From: Haematobacter genomosp. 1
Lineage (GTDB): Bacteria > Pseudomonadota > Alphaproteobacteria > Rhodobacterales > Rhodobacteraceae
NCBI RefSeq assembly: GCF_002196855.1
Contig: NZ_NIPW01000004.1
Span: forward strand, 219,094-283,093
DNA: 64,000 nt
Direction: 5' to 3'
Position numbers and translations under genes: made by a program. Every line of letters starts with the position of its first letter. Positions within the stretch are counted from its first letter, which is position 1. This document shows, in pieces, positions 33,494 through 43,744 of this stretch. Below the pieces are notes generated by a model. It worked only from the letters and a program-made list of their open reading frames with translations. It was not told where the DNA came from and did no database searches.

Positions 33494-34867
33494 ATGAGCA
33501 AAGGCTGGAGCAAGTCGGACTGGCGTGCGCGCCCCCGGGTGCAGATGCCCGACTATCCCGAACCCGCGATTCTCGCGGAGGTGGAGTCGCAGCTTGGGAA
33601 CTATCCGCCGCTCGTATTTGCCGGGGAGGCCCGCAAGCTCAAACGCGCGCTGGGAGAAGTGGCGCAGGGCAAGGCCTTTCTGCTTCAGGGCGGCGACTGC
33701 GCGGAGAGCTTCTCCGGCTTCTCCGCCGATGCGATCCGCGACACGTTCAAGGTGCTGCTCCAGATGGCCGTTGTGCTGACCTGGGGGGCCAAGGTGCCGG
33801 TCATCAAGGTCGGGCGCATGGCCGGACAGTTCGCGAAGCCTCGCTCCGCCCCGAACGAGATCGTGAACGGCGTCGAACTGCCGTCCTACAAGGGCGACAT
33901 CATCAACGGTTTCGACTTCACCCCGGAGGCGCGGACGCCCGATCCCCGGCGGATGCTGCAAGCCTATACCCAGGCTGCCGCGTCGCTGAACCTGCTGCGT
34001 GCCTTCTCCACCGGCGGTTACGCGGATATCCACCGCGTTCATGCCTTCACCTCCCGCTTCACCGATCATGACGCGGCGGAGCGGTACCGGGAGATTTCCA
34101 ACCGCATCTCCGACGCGCTCGACTTCATGAATGCGGCGGGCGTGAATGCCGACACCGCGCATGAGCTGGCAAAGGTGGATTTCTACACCAGCCACGAGGC
34201 GCTCCTGCTGGAATATGAGGAGGCGCTCTGCCGGATCGACTCGACCACCGGCCTGCCTGTCGCCGGATCGGGTCACATGATCTGGATCGGAGACCGCACC
34301 CGGCAGGTCGATGGCGCGCATGTGGAATTCTGCCGCGGTGTGCAGAACCCAATAGGGCTGAAATGCGGGCCGTCGCTCTCCAGCGATGACCTGAAACGCC
34401 TGCTTGCCAAGCTGAACCCCACGAACGAGGCCGGGCGGCTGACGCTGATTGCCCGGTTCGGCGCAGGCACCGTTGGCGACAATCTGCCCCGGCTCATCCG
34501 CGCGGTGCAGGAAGAGGGCGCGCAGGTGGTCTGGACCTGCGATCCCATGCACGGCAACACGATCAAATCGGCTTCCGGCTACAAGACGCGCCCCTTCGAA
34601 TCGGTGCTCCGCGAGGTGCGGGAATTCTTCGACGTCCACAACGCCGAAGGCACAATCCCAGGTGGCGTCCATTTTGAGATGACCGGCGCGGACGTCACCG
34701 AATGCACCGGCGGGGTTCGGGCCGTGACGGACGAGGACCTGTCCTCCCGCTACCACACGGCCTGCGATCCACGCCTGAACGCCAATCAGGCCCTGGAACT
34801 CGCCTTCCTCGTGTCAGCGGAACTTTCCACCCGCCGCGAGTCGCAGCGGATCGTTGCGGGCGCGTGA
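33494..34867 (+). CDS. aroG: Class II 3-deoxy-7-phosphoheptulonate (DAHP) synthase
   Basis: A protein of 457 residues. It condenses phosphoenolpyruvate and erythrose 4-phosphate, the first step of the shikimate pathway. It is the plant-like class II type: [11 protein letters not shown] near residue 66, [14 protein letters not shown] near 110, GDIINGF, a STGGYADI stretch, [19 protein letters not shown], then CDPMHGNT and [12 protein letters not shown] carrying metal ligands. Symbols aroG, aroF and aroH are all used for class II enzymes. aroB and aroK are 20 kb away in the same window. Confidence 0.94.
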   Translation: MSKGWSKSDWRARPRVQMPDYPEPAILAEVESQLGNYPPLVFAGEARKLKRALGEVAQGKAFLLQGGDCAESFSGFSADAIRDTFKVLLQMAVVLTWGAKVPVIKVGRMAGQFAKPRSAPNEIVNGVELPSYKGDIINGFDFTPEARTPDPRRMLQAYTQAAASLNLLRAFSTGGYADIHRVHAFTSRFTDHDAAERYREISNRISDALDFMNAAGVNADTAHELAKVDFYTSHEALLLEYEEALCRIDSTTGLPVAGSGHMIWIGDRTRQVDGAHVEFCRGVQNPIGLKCGPSLSSDDLKRLLAKLNPTNEAGRLTLIARFGAGTVGDNLPRLIRAVQEEGAQVVWTCDPMHGNTIKSASGYKTRPFESVLREVREFFDVHNAEGTIPGGVHFEMTGADVTECTGGVRAVTDEDLSSRYHTACDPRLNANQALELAFLVSAELSTRRESQRIVAGA

Positions 34868-34877
34868 TCGCGCCCGG

Positions 34878-34913
34878 TTTCGCCGCCCGCAGTAAACCTG
34901 CAGGGCGGCGAAA
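34878..34913. other. Strong hairpin after the DAHP synthase gene
   Basis: TTTCGCCGCCCGCAG pairs with CTGC-A-GGGCGGCGAAA around TAAAC, a 15-bp stem with one bulged A. It lies just after the DAHP synthase stop and before the convergent holC. Neither strand has T bases after the 3' arm, so termination would not be of the classic type. Confidence 0.5.
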
Positions 34914-35008
34914 ACTCTGCCTTACGTAGGCCGGAACGAAAGCGAAGTCCTTCGCGGAGAGGGTTGGCACCGTCAGTGCGGCCGGAGCGGCGGCCTGCCC
35001 GAGGAGGG

Positions 35009-35461
35009 TCAGCTTTCCGCCTTCTTCTCCCAGCGGCCGCTTTCCTCGCTCCAGTATTGCGCGCTGACGCCCGCGCCGGTCAGACGGCGCCACTGGCCGC
35101 GCGCGCCCTCCACCGCTCCGGGATCGGTTCCGTCGAAGAGGATGCACACCCGGTCGAGTGTCGCTGCATCCTCGGGCTCCGCCTCTGCGCCGTCGATGCA
35201 CATCAGGCAGCGTGCACCGTTCGTCACCGGCCCGGGCGTGAGCAGAACCGGTTGCGCCGCGTCCCATTCCCCCCCCAGAAGGCCATGCGGAAGGAAGCCG
35301 TCCTCCGGCTCCAGCCACAACCTTTCATCAAGCCACGCGAGCCTGTCCGGCCGCGTTCCCCGCACGGCGACGCGCCAGCCCGCCTTCAGCGACCGGTCGA
35401 TGAGAACCGGCAGAAGCGCTTCTGCCGGGGATCGCGTCAGGTGATAGAAAAGCGCAGCCAC
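35009..35461 (-). CDS. holC: DNA polymerase III chi subunit
   Basis: A protein of 150 residues. Chi links the clamp loader to single-strand DNA-binding protein at the replication fork. The sequence follows the family: FYHLTRSPAEALLPVLIDRSLKAGWRVAV at the start, a WLDERLW stretch, FLPHG, and then NGARCLMCIDGAEAEPED and VCILFDG near the end. The start is a GTG at 35461, six bases after the pepA stop, with AGGA just upstream. pepA-holC adjacency is common in Gram-negative bacteria, which supports the call. Confidence 0.9.
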   Translation of the reverse strand: MAALFYHLTRSPAEALLPVLIDRSLKAGWRVAVRGTRPDRLAWLDERLWLEPEDGFLPHGLLGGEWDAAQPVLLTPGPVTNGARCLMCIDGAEAEPEDAATLDRVCILFDGTDPGAVEGARGQWRRLTGAGVSAQYWSEESGRWEKKAES

Positions 35462-35466
35462 CCGTC

Positions 35467-36936
35467 CTACGACTCGTAACGGTCGCGGATCAGCCGGTCG
35501 AGGCTCATCACCCCCCAGCCGGTCGCGCCCTTCGGTCCGACGGTGGTGTCGCGCTTCACATGCGCCGTGCCCGCGATGTCCAGATGGATCCACGGTGTGC
35601 CGTCGGCGATGAACCGCTGGAGGAACTGTGCTGCGGTGACCGATCCCGCCTCCCGTCCGGCAGAGTTCTTGATGTCGGCGATGTTGGACCGGATGAGCCG
35701 GTCGTAACCATCGCCCAGAGGCAGCCGCCACGCGCCCTCGCCCTCCGCCTTCGCCGCCGCGAGGAAGGCATCGCAGAAGGCATCGTCGTTGGAAAAGACG
35801 CCGGTCATCTCATGCCCCAGGGCCACGATCACCGCGCCCGTCAGGGTTGCGAGATCGACGATGCCGGAGGGCTGGAACCGCTCCTGCGCATACCAGAGCA
35901 CGTCGGCCAGAACGAGGCGACCCTCGGCATCCGTGTTGTTCACCTCGATCGTCACGCCGCGCTTGGACTTTACCACATCGCCGGGGCGCTGTGCCTTGCC
36001 GTCGGGCATGTTCTCCACCAGGCCTACGAGACCCACGACATTCGCCCGCGCCTTCCTCAGCGCGAGTGTCCGCATGACGCCCGCCACGACGCCCGCGCCC
36101 CCCATGTCCATGGTCATCTCCTCCATGCCGGCGCCCGGCTTCAGGGAGATACCGCCCGTGTCGAAGACCACCCCCTTGCCGACAAGCGCAAGCGGCGGCG
36201 TGCCCGCCTCTCCGCCCCGCCAGTGCATGACGACGACCTTCGAGGGGCTTTCCGACCCCTGCCCCACGCCCAGCAGCGCGCGCATGCCCAGATCGGCAAG
36301 ATCGGCCTCCTCCAGTATCTCCACATCCAGCCCGAGTTCCTGCATCGCGGCCAGACGCGCGGCGAAATCGCTGGTGGTCAGGACGTTGGCGGGTTCATTG
36401 ACGAGATCGCGGGTGAAAAACACCCCCTCCGCCAACGCGGCCATGGGCTGCGCGGCGGCGGCGACCTTCTCCGGGTCGGCGACCATCAGCGTGACGGTGC
36501 CCCGCTCCGCGGGCGGTTCGGACTTGTAGAGGCCGAAATCATAGGCGCGGAGCGCGAGCCCGAAGGAAAGCTCCGCCGCGCCGCCATTGCCGCCGACAAG
36601 CACGATCGCCCCTTTCGGCCCGACACCCCGCCCGATGGCCGCGCCGGCCTTCCGGGCGATGGCCGCTTCCGGCTTCCGCGGCAGCTTCACCACCTGAACC
36701 GCCTCCGCCCCGATGCCCGCGGGCCAGGCCAGATCAACGGCGTCGCCCGGTTTCATCTTCTCGAACGCCTCGGAGGAGGCGAAACGCTCGATCGCTCCCT
36801 TCACAAGCCGGTTCAGCGGCCTGACCGTGGCATCCGGCTTGCCCGAAGGATCGATCAGAACGACGATGCGTCCCTCAAAGGCGGCGAGCCCCTCGGAGGA
36901 CATCTCGCGAAAATGGATGGCAACGGGTGAGGTCAT
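35467..36936 (-). CDS. pepA: Leucyl aminopeptidase
   Basis: A protein of 489 residues, a di-zinc M17 peptidase removing N-terminal residues from peptides in the cytoplasm. It has VGKGVVFDTGGISLKPG (first metal Lys and Asp), TMDMGGAGVV, and the NTDAEGRLVLADVL signature near residue 340, followed by ATLTGAVIVALG. The N-terminal 150 residues form the macro-like domain. ATG 36936 has GGAGA upstream; the frame is open further but without similarity. It is divergent from lptF, in the order known for many proteobacteria. Confidence 0.96.
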   Translation of the reverse strand: MTSPVAIHFREMSSEGLAAFEGRIVVLIDPSGKPDATVRPLNRLVKGAIERFASSEAFEKMKPGDAVDLAWPAGIGAEAVQVVKLPRKPEAAIARKAGAAIGRGVGPKGAIVLVGGNGGAAELSFGLALRAYDFGLYKSEPPAERGTVTLMVADPEKVAAAAQPMAALAEGVFFTRDLVNEPANVLTTSDFAARLAAMQELGLDVEILEEADLADLGMRALLGVGQGSESPSKVVVMHWRGGEAGTPPLALVGKGVVFDTGGISLKPGAGMEEMTMDMGGAGVVAGVMRTLALRKARANVVGLVGLVENMPDGKAQRPGDVVKSKRGVTIEVNNTDAEGRLVLADVLWYAQERFQPSGIVDLATLTGAVIVALGHEMTGVFSNDDAFCDAFLAAAKAEGEGAWRLPLGDGYDRLIRSNIADIKNSAGREAGSVTAAQFLQRFIADGTPWIHLDIAGTAHVKRDTTVGPKGATGWGVMSLDRLIRDRYES

Positions 36937-37122
36937 GGCGGTCTCCGGTCTGAAACTGGCCGCTCCGGCGCGCAAAAAGCGACGCAGGACGGCAACGGTC
37001 CGCGCGAGGCTAGTGCCCGCGCCCCGGAATGGCCAGATAGCAGTTTTCCGTCCCCCCGTTTTCAGCTAGCGTCGCCCCACACCCGCCGAGCAGAGCGGCG
37101 AGCAGAGAAGGATCCTCCCGGC

Positions 37123-38259
37123 GTGCCCAGATTCGACAGATACATGCTGTCGCAGCTTCTGGCGGTGTTCGGCTTCTTCTCTCTCATTCTCGTCGCCGTC
37201 TACTGGGTAAACCGCGCGGTTTCGCTGTTCGATCAGATCATAGGATCGGGGCAGACAGCGCTGGTGTTCTTCGAACTCTCGGCGCTGAGCCTTCCGAACG
37301 TCATCCGAATCGTCCTGCCGCTCTCCGCCTTTGCGGCCACGGTCTTCGTGACCAACCGCCTCGCCTCGGAGAGCGAGCTGGTCGTCATGCAGGCGACGGG
37401 TTTTTCTCCCTTTCGCCTTGCGCGGCCGGTGCTGATCTTCGGACTGATCGTTGCGGCGATCCTGTCGGTCCTCGCGCATTACCTCGTGCCCGCGAGCCGG
37501 GAGCGCTTCTCCGAGCGCAGCACCGAGATCTCGGAGAGCGTCTCGGCCCGGTTCCTGACGGAGGGGCAGTTCCTGCATCCTTCCGACGGCATCACCTTCT
37601 ACATCCGCGACATCTCCTCCACCGGAGAGCTGCGGGATGTATTCCTGTCGGACAACAGGCAACCTGACGATCTGACGTTCTACACTGCCAAGCGCGCCCT
37701 GTTCGCCCGCGGACCGCAGGGGCCGCTGCTTATCATGCTGGACGGCATGGCCCAGTCGCGCGAGGGTCGCACCCAGCGGCTCTCCGTGATGCGATTCGAC
37801 GACTTCACCTATGACATCGGCGCGCTGATGCGGGACGACAGGCGCATCTATACCGATGTCCGCAGCCTGCCGACGTCGATGCTCATCAATCCCTCGGACG
37901 AGGTCATCGCCAATCTGCGCAACCCCGATCCCGCAGCGCCGTTCCGCGAACTCCAGAGCCGTCTCTCCGCGCCGTTTCTGGCACCCGTGGCGGCGATGAT
38001 CGGCTTCGCCACGCTGCTTCTCGGCGCCTTCAGCAGGTTTGGCCTGTGGCGGCAGGTGCTCGGCGCGATTCTCATGCTGGTGCTGGTGCAGTTTCTGGAC
38101 AACGCCTTCACCAATCTCGCGCTCAGGAAGGCGTCCTACTGGCCCGCCTATTATGCCGCCCCTGTCATCGGCGCGCTGATTTCGGTGGCGATGCTGGCCT
38201 GGGCGGGACGCTCCCGCCGTGTCAGACCCCATCCCAAACGCAGCGAGGCGGCGGCATGA
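37123..38259 (+). CDS. lptF: LPS export ABC transporter permease LptF
   Basis: A protein of 378 residues. It has the six-helix YjgP/YjgQ fold: two helices before and four after a periplasmic beta-jellyroll part (about residues 130-270). Conserved pieces are MLSQLLAVFGFFSLILV at the start, RLASESELVVMQATGFSPF near 85, and FGLWRQVLGAILMLVLVQ near the end. With LptG and the ATPase LptB it extracts lipopolysaccharide from the inner membrane. The start codon is GTG. It overlaps lptG by 4 bases. Confidence 0.92.
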   Translation: MPRFDRYMLSQLLAVFGFFSLILVAVYWVNRAVSLFDQIIGSGQTALVFFELSALSLPNVIRIVLPLSAFAATVFVTNRLASESELVVMQATGFSPFRLARPVLIFGLIVAAILSVLAHYLVPASRERFSERSTEISESVSARFLTEGQFLHPSDGITFYIRDISSTGELRDVFLSDNRQPDDLTFYTAKRALFARGPQGPLLIMLDGMAQSREGRTQRLSVMRFDDFTYDIGALMRDDRRIYTDVRSLPTSMLINPSDEVIANLRNPDPAAPFRELQSRLSAPFLAPVAAMIGFATLLLGAFSRFGLWRQVLGAILMLVLVQFLDNAFTNLALRKASYWPAYYAAPVIGALISVAMLAWAGRSRRVRPHPKRSEAAA

Positions 38260-39335
38260 CGCTCTGGCTCTATCTTGGGCGGAAATTCCTGCTGACCGTT
38301 GCGGGGACATTTCTGGTGTTCTTCGGCATCATGTTCCTCATTGATCTGGTGGAGCAGGTCCGGCGCGGAGCCAGTGGCGGGCTGGCGGACGCCGCCTGGA
38401 TCGCGTTCCTGCACAGCCCGCAGGGCGTTTACGAAATTCTCCCGCTGGTGGTGTTGCTGGCCTCGATCGCGCTGTTCCTTTCGCTTGCAAGGACGAGCGA
38501 GCTCGTGGTGATCCGCGCCGTTGGGGTCTGGGTTTTCGCGGCACTGTCGCCTGCGCTGATCGGCGGGCTAATCGTCGGGATGCTGGCGGTGACGGTGCTC
38601 AACCCCATTGCTTCGGCCACCAGCCGCAAGGCCGATGCCTCCCCTGAAGGCGGGGACGAGAACATCGTCTCCGTCAGCGGAGAGGCGATCTGGCTCCGTC
38701 AGGGGGATCGGGCGGGGCAGTGGGTGATCCGGGCCGACCGCGCCACCCCGGACGGGACGGAGCTGTTCAACGCCATCTTCATCGGTCTGGATACCGAAGG
38801 CACCCCCGTCCGGCGCGTGGAGGCCGCACATGCGGTGCTGGGCCGCGGGGCCTGGGAGCTTACCGGGGTGAAGGACTGGCCGATGGAGGCCCCCAATCCC
38901 GAACGGGATGCGGAGCGGCATGAGACACTGACTCTCAACACCAACCTGACCCAGCAGGAAATCCGCAACAGCTTCGAAGCCCCCGGCATGATCTCCTTCT
39001 GGCAACTGCCGGAACAGATCCGGAGGCTGGAGCGGGCGGGTTTCTCCTCTCGCAGTCACCAGGTGCTTTTCCATATGGAGCTGGCGACACCGTTCCTCAT
39101 CGTCGCGATGATCCAGATCGCGGCCGGTTTCACGATGCAGCCCGCCCGCGCCGGCAGGACGGGCGTAAAGGTGCTGATCGCTGTTCTGATAGGTTTCGCT
39201 CTGTTCTTCCTGCGGAATTTCGCGCAGATACTCGGCAACAACGGCCAGATTCCCGTCCTGCTCGCGGCCTGGGGCCCGCCCGTCGCAGGGCTGCTCTTTT
39301 CGGCAGGGCTTCTGCTTCACATGGAGGACGGATGA
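38256..39335 (+). CDS. lptG: LPS export ABC transporter permease LptG
   Basis: A protein of 359 residues, partner of LptF in the LptBFG extractor. It has hydrophobic helices at about 10-30, 55-75 and 95-115, a periplasmic jellyroll, then three further helices. SLARTSELVVIRAVGVWVF near residue 75 and the late NNGQIPVLLAAWGPPVAGLL are family features. It overlaps both neighbours by 4 bases (lptF upstream, lptD downstream), so translation is coupled through the LPS export set. Confidence 0.92.
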   Translation: MTLWLYLGRKFLLTVAGTFLVFFGIMFLIDLVEQVRRGASGGLADAAWIAFLHSPQGVYEILPLVVLLASIALFLSLARTSELVVIRAVGVWVFAALSPALIGGLIVGMLAVTVLNPIASATSRKADASPEGGDENIVSVSGEAIWLRQGDRAGQWVIRADRATPDGTELFNAIFIGLDTEGTPVRRVEAAHAVLGRGAWELTGVKDWPMEAPNPERDAERHETLTLNTNLTQQEIRNSFEAPGMISFWQLPEQIRRLERAGFSSRSHQVLFHMELATPFLIVAMIQIAAGFTMQPARAGRTGVKVLIAVLIGFALFFLRNFAQILGNNGQIPVLLAAWGPPVAGLLFSAGLLLHMEDG

Positions 39336-41497
39336 AGTCGCGTCCCGCCCTCACCCGCCTTCTGGCGCTTGCTCTGACCACGGCGCTTGCTTCTCCCGCA
39401 AGCGCGGAAGACGGACTTGCGACGCTCGTTGCCGACGATGTCCGCATCCTGTCCGATGACAGGCTGCTGGCGCAGGGCAATGTGGAGGTGCTCTGGCAGG
39501 GGGTCACGCTGAAAGCCCGGCGTATCCTCTACGACCGCAACCAGGACGAGGTGACGATCGAAGGCCCGATGACGCTGGTTGAGGGGCCGGACCAGATCGC
39601 CCTCGCCTCCAGCGCGGAGTTGTCCTCCGACCTCACCCGCGGTGTGCTGAAAAGCGCGCGGATCGTGCTCGATCAGCAGATGCAGATCGCCGCCAACGAG
39701 ATCGCGCGAACCGGCGGGCGCTATACCAAGATGACGCGCGTCGTGGCCTCCTCCTGCCAGGTCTGTCCGGGCGGGCGGCAGGTGCCGCTGTGGGAGATCC
39801 GGTCGGCGGAAGTGCTGCACGATCAGGAAACCCGGCTGATGTATTTCAAGGATGCCACCTTCCGCGTCATGGGCGTTCCGGTGATGTATCTGCCAAGCCT
39901 GCGGATGCCGGACCCGAGCGTTGACCGCGCGCCCGGCCTGTTGCCGCTGAAGTTCTTTCATCAGAGCGATCTTGGTTATGGCATGCAGGTGCCCTACTTC
40001 CTGCCGCTGGGTGACCATGCCGACCTGAAAATCGCCCCGTTGGTGACCACGGGCGGGGCTGTCATGGTCGAAAACACCTATCGTCAGGCGTTGAATGGCG
40101 GCTGGATGGAATGGACGGGTGCAATCGCCACCGACGATCTCGATAACGGCCCCTCGCTCCGCCACTACCTGCGGGGAGAAGGCCAGCTCGCGTTTCCCGC
40201 CCAGTTCACGATGAAATTTGACGTCTATTCGATCAGTGACCCCAATTTCCTCAATGATTACGAGTTGGATGACAAGGACCGGCTCGAATCCACCGTTCAG
40301 GTTTACCGCGCACGGCGGGATGAACTCATCAGCCTTGAGGCCCTGCATTACCGGTCTCTCAGCGAGGCCGAGGATAACTCCGTTCTGCCCAATCTCATGC
40401 TCGACGGAACATGGGAGCGGCGGATGCCCGTGCCGGAGGCGGGCGGCATCGCGACATTCGGGGCACAGGTGATGACCTATCACAATCGCTCGGATTCGCT
40501 TTATGATCTGAACGGCGACGGAGTGGCGGATGGTCGCGACATGCGGCGTTTCAGCCTTTACGGCAACTGGCAGCGCGACTGGGTCACGGCTCCCGGTCTC
40601 GTTGTTACGGCGACGGGCGATCTGCGGGCCGATGCCTTCTGGTTCAGCAATACACCCGAAAGCGACCCGGAGTTCACCCGCGTCGTACCCACCTTCGGCA
40701 CCAAGCTGAGCTGGCCCTTCGTTCGCAGCACCGCGGGCGGCGGCAGTGAGGTGCTGACACCCATGGCTCAGGTCGTCTGGAGCCCCGAAGGCCGTCGCAG
40801 CCCGCTGAACGAGGACAGCCTGCTCGTCGAGTTCGACGAAGCCAACCTGTTCTCCCTCGACCGATTCCCCGGAGAGGACGCCTATGAGGAAGGCTGGCGG
40901 GCAAATCTGGGCGCGACATGGACCCGTATCGATCCGGCGGGCTGGACGCTCGGCATCACCGCGGGTCGTGTGTTCCGCTGGAGCGGGGATGAGGAACAAT
41001 TCAGCCCGGCGAGCGGCCTCGACGGGCAAGGATCGGATTGGCTGACCTCCGTCCGGCTCGACTGGGGCAACGGGATCAGCCTCGTCAACCGGTCTCTGTT
41101 CGAAGGATTGCTGGACTTTTCCAAGAATGAGTTCCGTCTGGGCTATGACCGGGGGCCGATGAATCTGGCGACGAGTTTTGTCTGGTTGGATGCGGATCAG
41201 CGGGAGATGCGCGAAACTTCGCGCTCCGTCTGGGCATGGGACGCGGAGTATGATTTCAACGACCGCTGGACCGGGACCTCGGAATGGCGTTATGACTTCT
41301 CGGAGCACAGGGCGGCACGCGCAGCGCTCGGAGTGGTTTATCGCAACGAATGCGTTCAGGTGGATCTGGAAGTTTCCCACCGCCTGACAAGTTCGCTCGG
41401 CGATGAGACCAGCACCCGGGTCGATCTGTCGGTGGAGCTTCTGGGCTTCGGCAATGGCGGACGACGCCCGCCCGTGACAAGAACCTGCGCCGGCTGA
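39332..41497 (+). CDS. lptD: LPS-assembly outer membrane protein LptD
   Basis: A protein of 721 residues. A signal peptide (residues 1-25, LALALTTALASPASA) precedes an N-terminal OstA-like jellyroll of about 100 residues, which receives LPS from LptA. A C-terminal beta-barrel fills the rest, seen as alternating aromatic strands with acidic turns. A CQVC pair near residue 147 and a late CVQVDLEVSHRL near 670 could give the disulphides needed for LptD maturation. It ends in a short tail after ELLGFGNGGRR. It follows lptG by coupling and precedes surA, the chaperone for such barrels. Confidence 0.92.
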   Translation: MKSRPALTRLLALALTTALASPASAEDGLATLVADDVRILSDDRLLAQGNVEVLWQGVTLKARRILYDRNQDEVTIEGPMTLVEGPDQIALASSAELSSDLTRGVLKSARIVLDQQMQIAANEIARTGGRYTKMTRVVASSCQVCPGGRQVPLWEIRSAEVLHDQETRLMYFKDATFRVMGVPVMYLPSLRMPDPSVDRAPGLLPLKFFHQSDLGYGMQVPYFLPLGDHADLKIAPLVTTGGAVMVENTYRQALNGGWMEWTGAIATDDLDNGPSLRHYLRGEGQLAFPAQFTMKFDVYSISDPNFLNDYELDDKDRLESTVQVYRARRDELISLEALHYRSLSEAEDNSVLPNLMLDGTWERRMPVPEAGGIATFGAQVMTYHNRSDSLYDLNGDGVADGRDMRRFSLYGNWQRDWVTAPGLVVTATGDLRADAFWFSNTPESDPEFTRVVPTFGTKLSWPFVRSTAGGGSEVLTPMAQVVWSPEGRRSPLNEDSLLVEFDEANLFSLDRFPGEDAYEEGWRANLGATWTRIDPAGWTLGITAGRVFRWSGDEEQFSPASGLDGQGSDWLTSVRLDWGNGISLVNRSLFEGLLDFSKNEFRLGYDRGPMNLATSFVWLDADQREMRETSRSVWAWDAEYDFNDRWTGTSEWRYDFSEHRAARAALGVVYRNECVQVDLEVSHRLTSSLGDETSTRVDLSVELLGFGNGGRRPPVTRTCAG

Positions 41498-41552
41498 ACG
41501 GCGCGAGAACCGGCCGCGCCCGCGCGGCGAGGAAGAGCAGAACGGACGACCG

Positions 41553-42764
41553 ATGCGCCTCATCCCGCTTGCTACCGCTTTGGCCCTGACCTTCGGTGCC
41601 ATGTCCCCCGCTCCCGCCGTGGCGCAGGGGCTGTTCACCGCGCGTGCCTATGTGAATGGCGCCGCAATCACCGAATTCGAACTCCGGCAACGGATGCTGT
41701 TCATGCAGCAGCTCGGCGCGGGTGGTCTGACGGAGAGGCAGGCGATGGAGGCGCTGATCGATGATCGGCTCTACCTCATCGCGGGCAGGATCCAGAAAGT
41801 CAGCGTCACCGACGATCAGCTTCGAACGGGCATGCGGGAATTTGCCGAACGCGGGCAACTGACCGTCGAGCAACTCACCCAGCGCCTCGCGGGCGTGGGG
41901 GTGTCGGAGGAAACCTTCCGGGAGTTCGTGCGCGCCGGACTGATCTGGCGGGAAGTGGTGCGGACGCGGTTCGGGGGGCGTGTCACCGTCACCGAGGCCG
42001 ATATCGATCGCGCCCTGCAGGTCGAATCCATCCGGCCGGAGCGGGAAATCCTTCTGTCGGAGATCATCCTTCCCACCGTTGCGCCCTATGCGGAACAAAG
42101 CCGCCAGATCGCGGACCTGATCCGCGAGAACGTGCATAACAGCAACGATTTCGCTGAAGCGGCGAGCCGCTTCTCCGCCTCGCAATCGCGCGAGCAGGGC
42201 GGCCGGCTCGAGTGGATCCGGGAGGCGAACATGCCCCCGCAGATCCGTGAAGTCCTGGACGGCATGCGGCCCGGGCAGATGTCGCGCGAAGTGCAGGTGC
42301 CGAACGCCATCGCCATCTTCTTCCTGAGGGAACGACGGGACACCCCCCGTCCAGCGCCTGCCGCCACCACGCTCGACTATGCGGAAGTACTTCTGGCGAA
42401 TGGTCATGCGCCGGAAACAGTGGAGGAGGCGGCAAAGCTCCGCGCCCGCGTCGATAGCTGCGACGATCTTTACGCAGCACTCAGGGGCGCTCCGGCCGCC
42501 GTGCAGCGCCACAGCGCCAGCCCCGGCCAGCTGCCAGCCGACGTCGCGATGGAACTCGCGCGCCTCGACCAGAACGAGACCTCCACCAGCCTCGTCCAGG
42601 GCGACTCGCTGCGGGTGCTGATGCTGTGCAGCCGCACGCTGACACAGGCGGAGCCGCCCAACCGCGATCAGGTCCGCACGCAACTGCTGAACCAGCGGGC
42701 CGGCAAGCTCGCGGACAACTACCTTGCGGAACTTCGCGCCAATGCGATCATCCGTGGCCAATGA
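41553..42764 (+). CDS. surA: SurA-type periplasmic peptidyl-prolyl isomerase and chaperone
   Basis: A protein of 403 residues. A signal peptide of 24 residues precedes the SurA N-terminal helical domain (about 30-170), with NGAAITEFELRQRMLFM and ALIDDRLYLIAG. A parvulin domain follows at about 170-280 (EILLSEIILPT to FFLRERR). A C-terminal helical part ends the chain. It helps outer-membrane proteins fold. The position directly after lptD and before pdxA and rsmA is the widely conserved lptD-surA-pdxA-ksgA order. Its stop overlaps the pdxA start by 4 bases. Confidence 0.9.
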   Translation: MRLIPLATALALTFGAMSPAPAVAQGLFTARAYVNGAAITEFELRQRMLFMQQLGAGGLTERQAMEALIDDRLYLIAGRIQKVSVTDDQLRTGMREFAERGQLTVEQLTQRLAGVGVSEETFREFVRAGLIWREVVRTRFGGRVTVTEADIDRALQVESIRPEREILLSEIILPTVAPYAEQSRQIADLIRENVHNSNDFAEAASRFSASQSREQGGRLEWIREANMPPQIREVLDGMRPGQMSREVQVPNAIAIFFLRERRDTPRPAPAATTLDYAEVLLANGHAPETVEEAAKLRARVDSCDDLYAALRGAPAAVQRHSASPGQLPADVAMELARLDQNETSTSLVQGDSLRVLMLCSRTLTQAEPPNRDQVRTQLLNQRAGKLADNYLAELRANAIIRGQ

Positions 42765-43744
42765 GCAGCTTTGACATCCTCCCCATCGCTCTGACCTGCG
42801 GCGAGCCTGCGGGCATCGGCCCGGAAATCGCCGCCCGCGCCTGGGAGGAGATCGGCAGCCGCCTGCCCTTCTTCCTGATCGGCGACCCCTCGCATCTGCC
42901 GAAGGGGACGCCCGTGCGCGAGATCGGCCACCCGCGGGAGGCCGAGCGCGCCGCGATGCATGGGCTTCCCGTCCTGCCGCACCCGTTCGACGGCCCGGCC
43001 ATTCCCGGCAATCCCGACCCGCGCAACGCCCGCAGTGTGATCGACGTCATTTCCCGCGCCGTGCAGCTCGTTCAGGCGGGTGAGGCGGGGGCGGTCTGCA
43101 CTGCGCCGATCAGCAAGAAGGCATTGCAGGACGGGGCGGGTTTCGCTTTTCCGGGACATACCGAATATCTCGCGCATCTTGCGGGCGTGAGCCGTGTGGT
43201 GATGATGCTCGCCTGCCCCGCTCTGCGCGTGGTGCCCGCGACGATCCACATCCCTCTGGCCGAGGTTCCGCAGCAACTCACGCGGCGCCTGCTGACGGAG
43301 ACGATCCAGATCACCCACAACGCACTCCGCCAGGACTTCGGCATCGGCGCCCCCCGCATCGCCATCGCCGGGCTGAACCCCCATGCCGGTGAGGGTGGCG
43401 CCATGGGGCGGGAGGAGATCGAGACGATCCTGCCGGTGATCGAGAGCTTCCGCAGCGAGGGCTACTCGCTCGCCGGACCGCTTGCCGGAGATACGATGTT
43501 CCACCCCGCGGCGCGGGCGAAATATGACGCCGCGATCTGCATGTATCACGATCAGGCGCTGATCCCGATCAAGACGATCGACTTCGCCCATGGCGTGAAT
43601 GTGACGCTGGGCCTGCCGTTCATCCGCACCTCGCCCGACCACGGCACCGCCTTCGACATCGCGGGCAAGGGGGTGGCTGACCCCGCCAGCCTCATCGCGG
43701 CGCTGGAAATGGCGGCGGAACTTTCCCGGACCCGCCGGACGTGA
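42761..43744 (+). CDS. pdxA: 4-hydroxythreonine-4-phosphate dehydrogenase
   Basis: A protein of 327 residues. It oxidises 4-phosphohydroxy-L-threonine in the DXP-dependent route to pyridoxal phosphate. Motifs are [17 protein letters not shown] at the start, [10 protein letters not shown], the GHTEYLAHL metal-ligand histidine near residue 132, LNPHAGEGG, and [12 protein letters not shown] near 270 with a further metal His. It overlaps surA at its start and rsmA at its end, so the run is translationally coupled. Confidence 0.95.
   Translation: MSSFDILPIALTCGEPAGIGPEIAARAWEEIGSRLPFFLIGDPSHLPKGTPVREIGHPREAERAAMHGLPVLPHPFDGPAIPGNPDPRNARSVIDVISRAVQLVQAGEAGAVCTAPISKKALQDGAGFAFPGHTEYLAHLAGVSRVVMMLACPALRVVPATIHIPLAEVPQQLTRRLLTETIQITHNALRQDFGIGAPRIAIAGLNPHAGEGGAMGREEIETILPVIESFRSEGYSLAGPLAGDTMFHPAARAKYDAAICMYHDQALIPIKTIDFAHGVNVTLGLPFIRTSPDHGTAFDIAGKGVADPASLIAALEMAAELSRTRRT

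Noticed and set aside
39317..41638. A 773-codon open frame on the minus strand opposite lptD
   Set aside because: It mirrors a clear LptD with signal peptide and barrel. It has no family motif and its codon pattern is a by-product of high GC at third positions of the plus-strand gene.
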